Source of the DNA: Paraspadella gotoi
Taxonomy: Eukaryota; Chaetognatha
Direction of reading: 5' to 3'
DNA length: 64,000 bases
NCBI GenBank assembly: GCA_051294375.1
Contig: CM119264.1
Span: forward strand, 25,112,051-25,176,050
Positions within the stretch are counted from its first letter, which is position 1, and each line of letters begins with the position of its first letter. The translations under genes were made by a program, and so were the position numbers. Below are positions 13,000-44,560 of this stretch, piece after piece. The notes under the pieces were generated by a model that was not told where the DNA came from, did no database searches, and saw nothing but the letters and a program-made list of their open reading frames with translations.

Positions 13000-15900
13000 A
13001 GCCTATTTCGAGTTAAACGGGCCTAATTTACTTAGAAATCGTTGGATCGCTAGGGAATCCGCCGCAGCCCCGAATCCTCGCCTCGATTCCATCTTGAAAG
13101 CCCGTCTGCTCGCTAGAAATCGTATAAACATAAATTGATACAAAGGGAAAATGGCTTCTTTCTGCGACACTTGCTATTTTTTTTGTATTTCTTCGCCAGA
13201 GACTTTTCCGCATGCGAAATATTAAACAAATATTATACTTTTACAAACCGTATAATAAACGAGTTTTCCAGTATCTAATTTTAATTTCATCGGTTTTTAA
13301 ATTCGAAGAACATAATTTTTCTCGTCACCGATTAAATTTTTTTTCCGGAATTTTTTAACAGGCGCTCTCCTCTCTCTATCGTCTCGCTCTCTCCTCGTCG
13401 ATCTCTCTTCCTCTTTTATTTTTTCTTTATTATGAAGAGAAATCCGGGCGTGTTGCGGAGAAAATTCATAAATTCGAAAAGCAGCTATTCTCAAAAGGCC
13501 ATGGCGGAAGGAACCGCAAACATCGAGCTCGGGCGTCGAACAAGATCCGCTGCTGGCCGTCATTGGTGGAGCTTCGCGTCGACGAAAGCGCAGAGAGCGG
13601 GGGCCAAAAAACGGGTCTCAAAGAGGAAAGGGGGGAAAGAAATTACTCCGCAGCCACGAAACAAGACCAGAGAACCTCGTCGGGTCGCGGGCGGGGGACA
13701 AGGCAAAAATCAAAGGAGGAAAGGAAGAAAAGAGAAATGCGGGGAACCGGGCGTCGTGGAACGCCGCTATACCAGGATCTCGAGCCCCCAGGAGGGATCT
13801 AAAAGCGTTCCCTACAAAACGACTCTCGCCCAAGGAGCACGGGCTAACGAAAGATGAGTCGACTAAGGTACTTTAATTTGTCCCCCTAGAAAATTCAAAA
13901 AAAGAATTCGGGTGCGGCGCATGCGCGTCTTTGAATTGAGAGCAGAGAAATATCTCGTTATTTTAACCATCGAAACTTCCCAAAAACCCTCCAGGCGTCC
14001 TTTCCTGACGTTTCTCAGAGAAGGCCGCCGAGTTCACCACCGGCCGTCCTCTCCTCTTCTCCTCCTTCGGTGAAGAACGAAAGCTCCCTCCGTCGCCGCC
14101 GGAAAAAATTTTAACGACGCTCTCTCTCTCTCTCAAGATCTCTCTCTCTCTCCTCTCTCGTCTACTCCTTCTCTCTCCTCTCTCTCTCTCTCTTTTCTCT
14201 CCTCTTCTCTCTTTTCCCGACGTCGTCGTCGAGCTTTCGGAATCCTCTCCTCTTCCCACCACCGCTCGCCATCGTCGGACAGAAATAATAAACGTCTCTC
14301 TCTCTCTCTCTCTCTCGTCTCTCTCTCTCTCCTCCTCTCTCCTCTCTCCTCTCCCCCCCAGATCTCGCCGCGATGTCGTCGTGGTCGCAGCGCGCGCAGC
14401 GAAGCCGGCTGAAAACTATCGGAACGCGCTTTTCTCCCCGCTCGAAGGGCGCTCTTTTCCCCTCGAAAAACGGCCCGCCAAGGCACGCCTTCTCTCTTTA
14501 AATTCGGATCGTGGAAGCGAAAACTTCCAACTCTGGCGATTTTTCTTTTTAAAGAATCAAAGGTTTTTCATCACCGTTCGAAAAAAAAAGAAAAAAACTA
14601 AAACTCCGATCCAAATCGAATCGAATCGAAATCGAATCAAATCTCTAACACAAAAAAAACAACAAACAAAAAAAAAAATATTCCGTTCTTTTTTTTTCGC
14701 TTAATTTATTACACTGGACGAAAACTTGTAAAAAAATAACCCCTTTCCTCCTCCCTTCTTTCTCTCGATCATTCGAAGAAAAAAAATGGTCAAGCGTTTT
14801 ACCAAAACGACGAGTACGGACCAAGCCATGCTCCGCTTTCCGTCCCCGGAAATCGGCATTTCGCCAGAGGGGATAAACAAAAACAAGACCGTTTTACGTC
14901 GCTCCTCTTCGCGTCCGCCGTCAGCGGCGACGACTTTAACTCCCGGCGCTTCGCACTTACCGGCGCCTGACTTTCCGCGCTTTACTTCCAGCCGGCCGGG
15001 GGTCGTGAGACCAGGGACGGGTGCGACAGACAATCCGCGCTCCAAGGGGAGCGGGAATTTTCTTTTTTCAAGGGAAATCCCGCCGCCAAGTCCCGCCGCA
15101 ACCAAGCGGCGGGCGAGCCGGCGTTCCTCAACTTCGCCCCAGGATCTGCGCCACATAAACCGCGGCGTTCCGCCATCGCCGAACTCAATCTCGCGAAGGG
15201 CGTTGAAGGAACTCGCGTCTCACGCTAGGATGGTCGCCCAGTCCGCCGTCTTCGAGCCAAAACTTCTACGCAAGCGGGAAGTACTACCGCCACGGGAGCG
15301 GCTTTCGGTAACGTTGAAGAAAGGGAACTGACCGGAGACGGTCACGTGGTCGTGTAAGGGAAGATACCGGAGCTTAGGGGGAGACCGAGGGGTAAAGAGA
15401 GCCGTGGTCGTCCGGTAAACGGCGGGAAGTTCGAATTCTGGACATTGAGCAGACCGAACGGTGGAAATTCGCCGTCGGGGAGCAGTCCTCGTCAAAATCC
15501 GTAATTCGGACTCCTCGTCGAAAAAGAGGGTAATTGTCGGCGACGGAGTCGACCGCGTGCTGTTCAAGCAGAAAACGTGGGGGATCTCCTTCGGCGAGTG
15601 TGCGCCGCTCAATAAACTTCGATAGAGTAATCGACTTCGCCGAAAACAACTCAGGGGGCGGGCATCTAGAAGCCGTATCGACCGAACGAGAACCGGAGAG
15701 CCTCGAACAGAACATTTACCGGTCAGCGAGCCACCCCGATATCGTTCGGTCGCCAACGAACGTGTACTGAAAGAGGGAGTTTTTACCGGCGCTTTCCGCG
15801 ACCCAGGGGTCTTCGTAACCGTAGAGTAACGGGAGAAACAGATATCCGTCCCGAAGGGTTTCCCCTCCTCAAAATAGCTCATTATTCCAAACAGAGCTCG

Positions 15901-17204
15901 GGACTAACTCGAGGGATCCGGGAAGGGATCCCCGTCGGGAGATAACGAATCCATTTCGGGACGGTACGCCATATCTCGTCATCCCCAAATCTCCCTCTTT
16001 TTCCCTCAGGGTTACGAATTTAAAAGGGCTAGAGAGAACGTCGCCTGGAAGATTCGGGCAGTCTTGCAGCTCGAGTCGAAGTCAGCAACGGCCATCGGCG
16101 CCGACAGACCAAAATCCTTTTGCGACTTTGCCGGAAATACGATCGACGGCCGCGACCCGCCGCATCCGGCGCACTTTCGATCTCAGCGCCGCCAGAGAAG
16201 GGATGCTTTTTCCCCGGCCCGTTCCAATCATGAAACTGGCACCCGAACGGGGCGTTCGCGTCACGAGAGAAGAAAGAACTTCGTCGGCGGACTCAAGCCT
16301 TCGCTTCCAAGGACCTCCTCCCCTTCCCAAAAAAAATTGACGAACAATACTTTATTCGCACCCCTCACGAATTTACCCCCACCGCACCTCTCTCTCCCCC
16401 CGCCTCCCCCCTTCCAACAAACCCTCCTGCTCTCCTCAGCTTCTCCGGTCGTTGGCTTACCTGCCGGAAGCGTACCCGCTCACCGCCTCCTCCTCTCGCC
16501 CAATCTTCGACAACGCGTCGCGGCGGGGAAGAAGAAGGAAAAAGAACGATGTTCACCCCGATCGACCGCCGCTCCCGCGAAACATCGTGCCCTGCCTCCT
16601 CCGAAGAGACGACGACAGACGACGACGACGAAGCGCGGACGCCAAAAACGTTCTTCCGCCGAAAACCGTCGCGATAAAAAAGACTTGCCTCCGCCCGCCG
16701 GTAGTCCGGCCGCGGGGCGGCGTGAGCGTTGGCTCGGGCGCTGCGGCACGGGCCGCGGGGCGGGCCGGCCGCGACATCCCCGTTCCCACCGTCCCCGTCC
16801 CCCTAACCGTTCCGTTCCCGCGAATAAGAAGTAAGAAGAGGAAGGCGGAGGAAGGAATGGAGGGAGAGCGGGAAGGAGAACAAGAGAGGAAGATGATCGT
16901 CGCGGCATCGAACTGGACTCGGCGGCGGCAGACGTACCCATTCGACACAGAGAAGATTCGTCGAGAGGGAACGCGGCGCCGAGGGCGTCAGGTCGCGACG
17001 ATGGCCGGCAAGAAGCGTCCCTTCCTTCCTCCTTTCGACGACCACGGTGAAAGATCGTCCCTCCAAACTTACGATGGGATTCGACACACTTCATCCGACC
17101 GAACGACGACGAAACAAGACGATCGATCCGCGACGACGGGCGGCGAACGACGGAGAAGGCGACGAGGAAAGAAAAGACGTCTTTTCGACTTCCCGGAGAA
17201 AGAG
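13000..17204. other. GC-rich block without supportable gene
   Basis: Many overlapping Arg/Ser/Pro-rich frames on both strands come from CG-, GA- and CT-rich sequence rather than a protein with recognisable motifs. A (CT)n-rich stretch covers about 14120-14345. Base composition becomes strongly GC-rich towards 16.4-17.2 kb, ending at a gap. A CpG-rich promoter or unrecognised exons are possible; I see no conserved domain. Confidence 0.4.
14120..14345. repeat. (CT)n-rich tract
   Basis: Several CT microsatellite runs (about 14120-14215 and 14296-14350), separated by a CG-rich spacer. Confidence 0.8.
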
Positions 17205-17229
17205 NNNNNNNNNNNNNNNNNNNNNNNNN
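17205..17229. other. Assembly gap (25 N)
   Basis: Twenty-five Ns, the same length as the gaps at 33331 and 38109. A diverged copy of 4390-5310 begins about 100 bases downstream. Confidence 0.98.
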
Positions 17230-17329
17230 TCGATCGGGGAGCAATGTGTCGTGTGTGGGGTGTAAAGCACGTCTCGTCTAATGTGCAGTAGCAGAGATTA
17301 ATGTTCGTCACAGCGGTTGAGAGATTCTA

Positions 17330-18480
17330 GGCCCTGTCCTACATCCGAATATTTCCAACACTCGTTATCAAGTTGGTCCGAAAATGGTCGTTGCTAAATG
17401 TTTAGAGCTTTACTATTATCGACGAGGGGAAAGTGTCGTTGTCGTCATGCAGGTCATCGTCATCGTTTCATCCTCTCAATTTGCTACAAGATTTTGATCA
17501 GAGTGGACTTAACAGAAACGAGAGACGTTTTCTGTTTTGTTTGTTTGTTTCGAGTTTGACGCGGTGCGAGGAAAACGTCAGAGGATATTGTTTTTGGTCG
17601 CCGCAGCAAGTGTGGACTGTGGAAGGCTGTGAAGTTGGAAGGGGAAGGCTTTCGCGGAGTTGGGACTGGCTCTCGTGTCTCTCTCTCTATGCTCCGGTCG
17701 TCTCTCACTGTGCTCATCAGGGTCATCGTACAGTCTCGTCGAAGGCTCTGTCAAAAGTCTGTCGCATAGCTACAGGAAGTCAGATCGGAAATCAAGCGGA
17801 AGTCGTAGATCAAGAGTCGTCACAGGGAAAAAAAGCTAGGGGGGTCTTCGTGCTTCTCGTCTGCCTCGTCTCTCGTCTCCTGTTTCATATAAAGTAGGCC
17901 TGGGTTTGAGGGGGGATCAGAAATCCGTCGTGAATTGCTTAAAAACGTTAGGAACGCAGAGAGAGGGGTAATAGTCGGTTGGCAGGATATTACGAAGACG
18001 GAGGAGAGTCAGTCGGTGCCGTGAGTCAAACGATATAAGTATTGGGAGAAGAGAAGGAAAAGCTGTTGTAGCAACAATATATGGCCATAGGCTCCGACTT
18101 TTTTTCAGTTCGTCATCGTCGTTATCGTCGTCGTCGTCTTTGTCGTCGTCTTTCAACGGACAGACCGTGCGACTTTCAGCGTCTGGGGAAATCTTTTTTT
18201 TTCTTTTTTCGTCCTCTCATCCTACCCCCATTTTTTTTGCTTCCTTTCTCCTTTCTTAGTTCACGAAATTCAGTCTTGTATGCCTCCATCCTATCCTATT
18301 TTGCTCCTTTCCTTCTCTCTCCCATCTAACCTCACCCATTTCCTCGTCTTTTTCCCCTTATTTTTCGTTTTCAAACTCCCACCGCCAAACAGCACCACTC
18401 CCCCTAGCTTTTTTTCCCTTTTCCTTTTCTACCTTCCCTTTTTTTCCGCTCTTCCTTGCTCCCTTTCAACCTCCTTCTCC
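17330..18480 (+). repeat. Diverged direct copy of 4390-5310
   Basis: The same ordered landmarks occur in both copies: a CGTTATCAA..GGTCCGAAAATG block, a TTCTGTTTTGTTT block, a GTGTGGAC..GTGAAGGCTGTGA block, and a TCAACGGACAGACCGTGCGA block followed by CTTTCAGCGTCTGGGGAAAT. Differences are dominated by small insertions and deletions. It may be a dispersed repeat or a misassembled, poorly corrected second copy. Confidence 0.7.
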
Positions 18481-19333
18481 TTCTCCCCTCCTCCAACTCC
18501 TCCCCTCTTCCCCTTCCCCTCCTGCCTTTCCCCTCCTCCCGCTTCCTCTCCTCCGTTTCCCCACTTCCCTCCCTCCACCTTCCCCTCCTCACCCATCCCC
18601 CTCCTCCCCCTTTCCCCTCTCACCCTTCCCCTCTTCCCCTCTCGCCTCTTACCCCTTCCCCTCTCCCCTCTTCCCCCTCTCCCACTTCAAGTGTCGCGAC
18701 ATTCGATTTTCTCAGTTTTGCTTCAAAGAATTTTTTTTTTTTTTGGCAAAAGAGACAAAAAAAAAAAACACTTTGAATTAGGGAAAACGAATGGGAAAAG
18801 AAAAAAATAAGTAAATACATACAAAGAACAACTACTACAAAGAAAAGTACTTTTTTTCTGCAAGCCTCAAAGGAAAAAAAGGAGACCTTTTAAAGTTTTT
18901 ATATCAATTAAAATTTATATTTTGAGACAGAGATCATTTAAAAGCGAGTGAATAATTCAACTCGGTATCACAATCTGTAAACGAAAAAGACAACAGTTCT
19001 CCTACCAACGACAAAAAAACCGACCGACCAATCGGCTGGAGGATTTTAAACATTCTGCCGCTGTCTTCGAAGATCATTGGGCGCCGCTTTTTTAGCGCCA
19101 ATCTTTCCTCTCCACCATGAAGTGGCGCGTTTTCATTCCGCGGCGTCAATTTCGATCCCTGGCGTCGATTCAATTCTTTGGTTTCCCGCGAGTCGATGTC
19201 TGAACACCTCTCAGATTAGTGGGCGAGCTACTTCCCGACGGGAAGAACCTTCTCGATCTTTTTTCCTTTCCATTTCCCTCTCACGAGTTTTAATCCTTGA
19301 GAATCATGCAACTTGCATCGACCAATCGACCAA
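18480..19333. other. 3' flank of the CHSY gene, no gene seen
   Basis: C/T-rich DNA to about 18690, then A/T-rich DNA. It lies beyond the stop codon of the minus-strand CHSY gene and would contain its 3' UTR. I could not fix a polyadenylation site. Confidence 0.4.
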
Positions 19334-37877
<18,544 letters not shown>

Positions 37878-38108
37878 CTGAGGAAAGAGAAATATATATT
37901 ATACATATATTATATATATATATGAAAATTTGCAAATTACTTGTTTCACGCTAATTTTCTAGCATTTTTCTAATTAATATTTTAATAAAATTTTTATGAA
38001 GGATTTAGCTAATTTAATCTATATTCGATCGTTAGATCAAACCATAATTTGCTTTCTTTTTTTGAAAAAATGCTTTTTAATTTATATAAGTAATCATCAA
38101 TTTGGGAA

Positions 38109-38133
38109 NNNNNNNNNNNNNNNNNNNNNNNNN
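38109..38133. other. Assembly gap (25 N)
   Basis: Twenty-five Ns, just upstream (in transcription) of the first CHSY exon seen. The missing 5' coding exon could lie in or beyond it. Confidence 0.98.
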
Positions 38134-41100
38134 GTAAGTCCAGGTGTTGTCTTCTGCAAATTAGAGGGAGCATCCTATACAACACAAGGTTAGGATTTAA
38201 CTATCTTTCCTAAGTTTTCTAATAGAATATCACACATATGCATTTCTGTTTGACAAGTTCATTATATTGAAAAATCATAATATTCTAAGAGGACTGAACA
38301 GAAAGGGGTGGCGAATGGATAATTTTTTGAGGTGGAGCGCAGACGTTTATATATGATTTTTTTTACCAATAGGGATAAGACTACCATGTAGAATTGTATG
38401 TTCTGATAGGGCATACATACTGGTGAAAGGTTACCTTATAGGGGCACCTTTTATGCTCATTCATGAATATAATTTTAAAATACTTTAATGAAAATTTTAT
38501 ATATTTTTATATATTATATAAGGGGTTGTTTTCAAAAAAAAAAAAAATAAATAAATAAATTCAAGGTTTTTAATCTAGTTATTTCTAACTTAGTATGTAA
38601 TAGAAAAAAAATTGCCATTACTGACATTGAAATTAAAGATTAAACACATGTTGCCGGCAAAAAAAGTTTTTCACCTGGTACTGCATCCAGTCGATAAAAA
38701 AAAGACCCAAATTATTGTCCTCGTTACGAAAAAAAAAAGGTTTCTGTTCCAGTTTGAGTTTTGACTGAGACTGAGATCAAGAAACTCTTCTTTAACACGA
38801 ACGGAATTAACTCATGCGGATAGAGCTATGACCTCGATAAACTTTAACTAATAGTGCATATTTTTTTTTTAATAACTGAAGTTCACTTGATTCAGTTTTT
38901 TCATCTTGATTTAATATTTTATTTAAAGAGTCTTTAAAACGAAAAGTTTTAAGGCGTTGCGAAACCTGGTTTTAAGGAAATTTGGGAAATAGTAATGTAC
39001 GGCTTAATAATAACATGTAAGAAAATGAAACTTTAAAATGATATTGATTATTAAAAAAATCCCCCCCCAAAAAAAAAATTAAGGTCCGATGAAAAAAACC
39101 TAAAGAAGTAAAAAGCACAATAAAGACATGAGACAAATTTTCAGCCGAGCGGAACACAAAAAAGGACAAAGATTTACGAAGTAAAAAGTACAGTGAAGCG
39201 TATACAGTGGTTTCCTTTTTTTTTAACTTTTATGTTTTAATTATTTTTTTCGGTTTTGTCTCGTCGAAATCTCCAGACCAAAAACCCGCGCGTTTTTTTT
39301 TTTTTTTTTTCAAAACTTATTTCAGGAGAAGAAAGTTTCAAGCTTCAACACGAAATTCGGGGAGAATAATTGCAGCTTTAAAAAGCGTTGAGCAAATGAA
39401 CTATTTTTTGGGGAATTCAAGTTTTTTGGTTTTTTTTGGTTTTTTTTTTCCTTTCGGATTAGAATAATATGTTGTTTTTTTTTACGATAAAATAACCTAA
39501 CGTTGGCAGTTGAAGTAATACTAAATATCAGCAGCTTGTAACAATATCAATTTTCAATTAGTTACTTTTTTTAGGTCCCATTGTAAGATTTAGGTAATTG
39601 GTTGATCGTTTAGTATCGCCAAATTTTTAGGCGTGGTCCTCCCGTCCTAACCAATTCCAACGCTCAGTCTCTGACCTCATGAATTTTGAAATATCGATAG
39701 AAAGTGAGACAAGAAATTTTTTTTTTTCGCGAAGATTTAAGTAATTTATTGTATTTTAATAAGTCGCAACTGTCTTAATCGTTGAAAATTTTTAACCCGG
39801 ACCTTACCGATTAGAAAACCGGGAACGCAGAGGCTTTTTCCTCGACGTAACCGCATTAATTTTGACAACCAATTCTCTCCTCTTAATTAATATCATTTCT
39901 TTTTTTTCTTCGTTTCAAAAACGAGAAGGAAAAAAACGAGTTCTTTCGGCCGCCAATTGACAATTTCCATTTTGGGGGGGGTTAGAAATCATTTCGAGCG
40001 TAGCGCCGTGACTACTACCGTAAATAAAATATGCAAACTTTTGAGAAAACTAATTAGTTTTATAGACGTTCGAGACATTTACACGTTAAACAAACGGAAC
40101 GGAACTCTTTCGCGTGGCTGACGTTTCCAACGTCAGGCAAAAAAAAAAAAAAGTTTTTTTAGGACCTGAAATTGTTGGGTTTTAATTTTCGTGTTTAATT
40201 TTTCTTCTCGCCCCCCCCCCAAAAAAAAATAAAGAAAGAAAAAAGAAAGTTTATTCTGGAGTTGAATCGGTCACGCGAGGTCCAGGCTGGTCATGAGATA
40301 AATTCAATCAGTCATTCAGTCATTGTAGCGGGGGAAAGACCCATTTTTAAATAGTAAAAAAATGGTTTTTAGTGTAGCAATAGTTTTTGATTTTACAATT
40401 TAAGCGAGGAAAACGGTGCAAAGGGGGCAGTTTTAATTGCTCTGAAGCTTTTTTTTAATGCTGTTTGGTTCTGACTTAACTGAGTTACCTTCCAGATTTT
40501 GAAATTCACATCAACATCTTTTGACTTTTGTTATCGAGCCTTGACCGGCGAAGCCGGGTCAGGCTCTATAATGTTTTAGGTTGCTTCTTTGTGACGTAGT
40601 CGGTCGTCGTCGTCGTCGTCGTCGTCCGTCACGCTGTTTTTCATATATAAAAACTACTACGCTTTTATAGGTTTGGCTGTGACTTACCGTTTTTTTAAAA
40701 TTAAAAATTTATATGAATTATGAATAAAGTTTTACAAAAAGGTGCGATCATATAAGTTAAAAATTTAGATATGGCTTTTCATCTTGAAATAGCTGTGATA
40801 TTTTCATATTACATTTGGATTTAAGTATTTTTTGTTTGAATTTCCACTTCATTATGATTTACTGCAATATGCAAATGAGATTAAAGTACTCCTTATAATA
40901 TCCAAATTTAGTATATAGGAAAATGCAATATTAAGCAGTATATAATATTGAAGATAAAATTCAAAAAAATTTGTTTAAAATTTTTTAATAAAAATAGGAA
41001 CTCAAGAGGATTTTTTTAATGAGAAGCTAATATTAATTTTAAATACAAATATAAATTAAATCTTTTACAAGCTGCGATTGGAAAAAATTGGAAAAATTTC

Positions 41101-41369
41101 CAATTGTAAACAATTGTAACATATTTTTGCTTTCTTTTATTTCTTTAAATTATATATAGATTTTCTTTCCTATAGTTTGTCAGTTGCTGCTTTTCTGAAC
41201 CCTTAAAAAACGAGTTTAGTATGTTGCAGTGGACTGTTCAGCTGGCTTCCAGCTTTCTCTTTCTTTATGTCTCTTTGTCTCTCCTTTTCTCTTCTGGTTC
41301 TCTCTCTTTTCTTCTCTTCTCTTCTTTCTGTCTCTCTTGCTCACTCACTGTGTACGAATCGTTCGTTTT

Positions 41370-43065
41370 TTGAAAAAAATTCCTGATTATTTTTTTCCTT
41401 CTCAAAACTTTTATTATCGCCATTTATTCCGCGCTTTTTTTTCATATCAAAATCCCAAATTTATATCTGAGATATAATTGGAAAGAAATTCGGTTTTTCT
41501 TTTTCTTTCTCTCCTCCTCTCTCTCTCTCTCTCTTCTTCTCTCTCTCTTATTATTTTTTTAAAAAATGAAGAATAAAATTATAATGATATGCATTATCAA
41601 CATAATAAATCAGCTAATGTGACCTATTATATGAGGCACTTTCGCCGACATAATATAATTGCAGTCAATGCATCACATTATAAAAAAAATTTGGTTTTTT
41701 ATTTATTATTGCCAGACTTTGGACCGGTTGGCCACTATTGGCAATTATATCTAAAATAGATGAGAAGTTGATAAGAGAGATATTCAAATATAACTATTAC
41801 TTTTTTTTGTTATTCTGATAATTTGTACTATTATTAAATTTATAAATATTTTAGTGTATATATTTAATCATTTTTAACTTTTTTTTAATAATAATTATTT
41901 GAGTTGTGATAACTTTATAATAATTAATTAATAATGCAAATTTAAATTTGACCGCGGTCTGGTTTCCTTCTAAAAAAGAACAATCTTTTCTTCTCTCTTA
42001 TCTCTCTTCTCTCTCTCTCTCTCTCTCTCTCTTCTTTCTCTCTCTTTTTTTCCTTCTAAAACTTTTATTATCGCCATTTATTCCGAGATTTTGTGATTTT
42101 TCCTTCTAAAAACTTTTATTATCGGCCATTTATTATTTTATCTCAATACAAAAATCCCAAAATACAATAACTTACTTAACCTAGATTTCGTGGTCGTTGC
42201 GGAGCAACAAGTAAACAAGTGTCGAGGAACATGACCTAATAACGCGTTACGTGTATAAAAAAAAATGCAAAACGATAGAACCCAATTTCAGTAAACGCCG
42301 GTTGCGAGCACGGAATACCGAATCAACGAGAGTGACCTAATAATGCGTCTCGTTGTGGGAAAACTCTCTCTCTCTTCTCTTTCTCACTCTGCCGGTCACC
42401 ATTTTTCTCTTCTCTCTTCTCTCTCTCTCTCTAAAGCATAGAGCTGAGCCACGCGCTGCTGGTGGGAGAGGTCAGCGTATCTTTACTTCGCTATCAGAAG
42501 ACCGCGATCGAGGTACGCGTGCAGCACGGTCTTGTATGGTTTAGTCACGATTTTATGATGACGTAATATTATATGATCGAAGTCGTGCTCGCTCTAGCCA
42601 ATCACTGGGCGTATCTGGTGATGCTTTTGATAGGCGGATGCGTTAGGGTACGCTATGGTTGGCTCACGAGACTAGGGCTGTGCGCATAGAAGTTGAATAG
42701 AGCAGATGGCTGTCTGCGAAGTCAGGATGACTGCGATTGGCAGAGAGGAGGTGTATTCGTTCAGAGCCGAAGTCGTGTTGGCGGGTATTGCGTGTCTTCT
42801 TCCGGGTACGCTCGAGCGGGTTGCACATGCACGTGAAGTGCTCGACGGGATGATCGCAAGGCTGGGCGTTAATCCAGGCGTACTGCTCAGTGCGAAGGAA
42901 GTTATCATATCTCTCTTTCAGTCCTCTTTCTCAATCTTCTCTCTCCCCTCTCTCTCTCTCTCTCTCTTTTTTTTTCCTTCTAAAAACTTTTATTATCGCC
43001 ATTTATTCCGCTCTTTTTCTCAATACAAAATCACAAATTTATACATCCGAGATTTTTCGTGGATT
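41370..43065 (+). repeat. Three spaced copies of a CT-tract-associated repeat
   Basis: TTCCTTCTAAAACTTTTATT, ATCGCCATTTATTCC and a following AAAATCCCAAATTTATA block occur at about 41390-41470, 42045-42165 (partly doubled) and 42970-43045. Each has a CT microsatellite close by. Confidence 0.75.
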
Positions 43066-43261
43066 TTTTTTCTAAAAATTCTGATTATTCTTTATATAAA
43101 CGAGAGATGAAGACCCTAATAGAATAATGCGTTTCGTTGGCGGGAAAACTGTCCAGCCTCTCTCTTCTCTTCTCTCTCTCTCTCTCTCTTCTCTCTGCTC
43201 TCGTCTCTCTCTCTCTCTCTTTCACTCATACACGCATTTGTTTGTTTTATTTACGATGAAT

Positions 43262-43490
43262 GATTCAGCGCGTCAATGAATCACTATCATCGCATCAATG
43301 AATGACTATCATCGTATCAATGAATGATTATCATCATATCAATGAATGACTATCATCGCATCAATCATTTGATTATCATCACATCAGTCATTTTGTTATC
43401 ATCCGCATCAATTATTTGGTTATCAACGCGTCAATATGTAGTTGTTATCATCGCATCAATATCTTGTTATCACTCGGGCATCAATATTGG
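43262..43490. repeat. Minisatellite, about 24-bp unit
   Basis: About nine degenerate units of the form TATCATCGCATCAATGAATGA. The later units drift in sequence and length. Confidence 0.85.
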
Positions 43491-43639
43491 TTAACGTATC
43501 GAACGGCTCGATCTTTATGCTTTTAAGATTTTTTTTTTCTGTTTTCGTTACTATGACGACCTCGCGTACTGGATATGATTGCAATAGTTTGTGATGAAGA
43601 AGATCGAAGATGATGATATGATGATGTTGATTATGATAA

Positions 43640-43668
43640 CGAATAAACAAAGATGATGATTATGATGA

Positions 43669-43702
<34 letters not shown>

Positions 43703-43990
43703 AATGAAGATGATGATAATGAAGATGATGACGATGATGACGATGAACCTGGTGATGATGATGATCTAGACGATGATGACGATGATATACTGTTGAGATG
43801 AATATTAAAATTAACGACGGCGTTAACAATGACGACGACGAAGGTGATGATCGTAACATTGTTGATAATGATGACGGCGACGACCACATCGACGATATCG
43901 ACGACGAACGACGACGACGACGACGACGACGAAGATCCGACTCCCGCTCATCGCGAAAGAAGAGAAATAATGAGCAACAACAACAACAAC
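43640..43990. repeat. (GAT)n/(GAC)n trinucleotide tract
   Basis: GATGAT and GACGAC runs with interspersed AATGAAGATGATGAT units, ending in (CAA)n. Open frames of Ser, His or Asp here are artefacts of the repeat. Confidence 0.85.
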
Positions 43991-44560
43991 AACAGAAATT
44001 GAAACAATGATCCTCATTTTTGAGACTCGAAATTCTTGGGGCCGAAAAAAAAAAGATTCGACTGCGCGTGGGTCGATTTCACGTGAAAATAAAACAATAA
44101 AAAGTCAATTTTTAGTCTTTTTGTTTCAATGTTTTTTTTTACGTTTGAGACGGTCGAACTGCGCTCTTTTTTTTTAAAAGAGGCAACTCAATTACAACAA
44201 ACATAGATTTTTTTCCGAAACTCTATTTAATCAAGATTGAAAAAAAAGAAAAAGGATGATATATGTATCATGACAGAATATCGTAATCAATATATTTGAT
44301 ATATATGATAAAAAAAATATAGGTTGTACGTTTGATCGAGCATTGCACTCATCCAAGGCCAGTGAAGCCAAGGAACCCATTTTATATAATGATGTTATTT
44401 GAAATTGAAAGTATGACATCAACAAAAAAAATTGTATCGTTAAATATCAAGACATTCCTATCGTTTAGATATGTCAGTACCTCCTCATAAATCAATGTAA
44501 CAATGTAAGAACGACCTTGAAAACCTTAAATTAGTTCCTAAAAAATTAACGGAAGCGAAA

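Larger units (their letters stand above)
38134..44560. other. Repeat-rich intergenic region
   Basis: No gene is supportable. Contents: AT-rich DNA with homopolymer runs (38.2-41.2 kb), three copies of a TTTTATTATCGCCATTTATT repeat (41.37-43.06 kb), a higher-GC island (about 42430-42900), a 24-bp minisatellite (43.26-43.49 kb) and (GAT)n/(GAC)n tracts (43.64-43.99 kb). Confidence 0.5.

Noticed and set aside
15220-15882. 220-codon minus-strand frame
   Set aside because: Arg/Ser/Pro-rich product of GC-rich DNA with overlapping frames on the other strand, and no domain or splice pattern.
16064-17291. Long Arg/Pro-rich frames on both strands
   Set aside because: Compositional artefacts of GC-rich sequence, and one runs through the N gap.
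43551-44017. His/Ser/Asp-rich coding regions
   Set aside because: Translations of GAT/GAC trinucleotide repeats in several frames on both strands.
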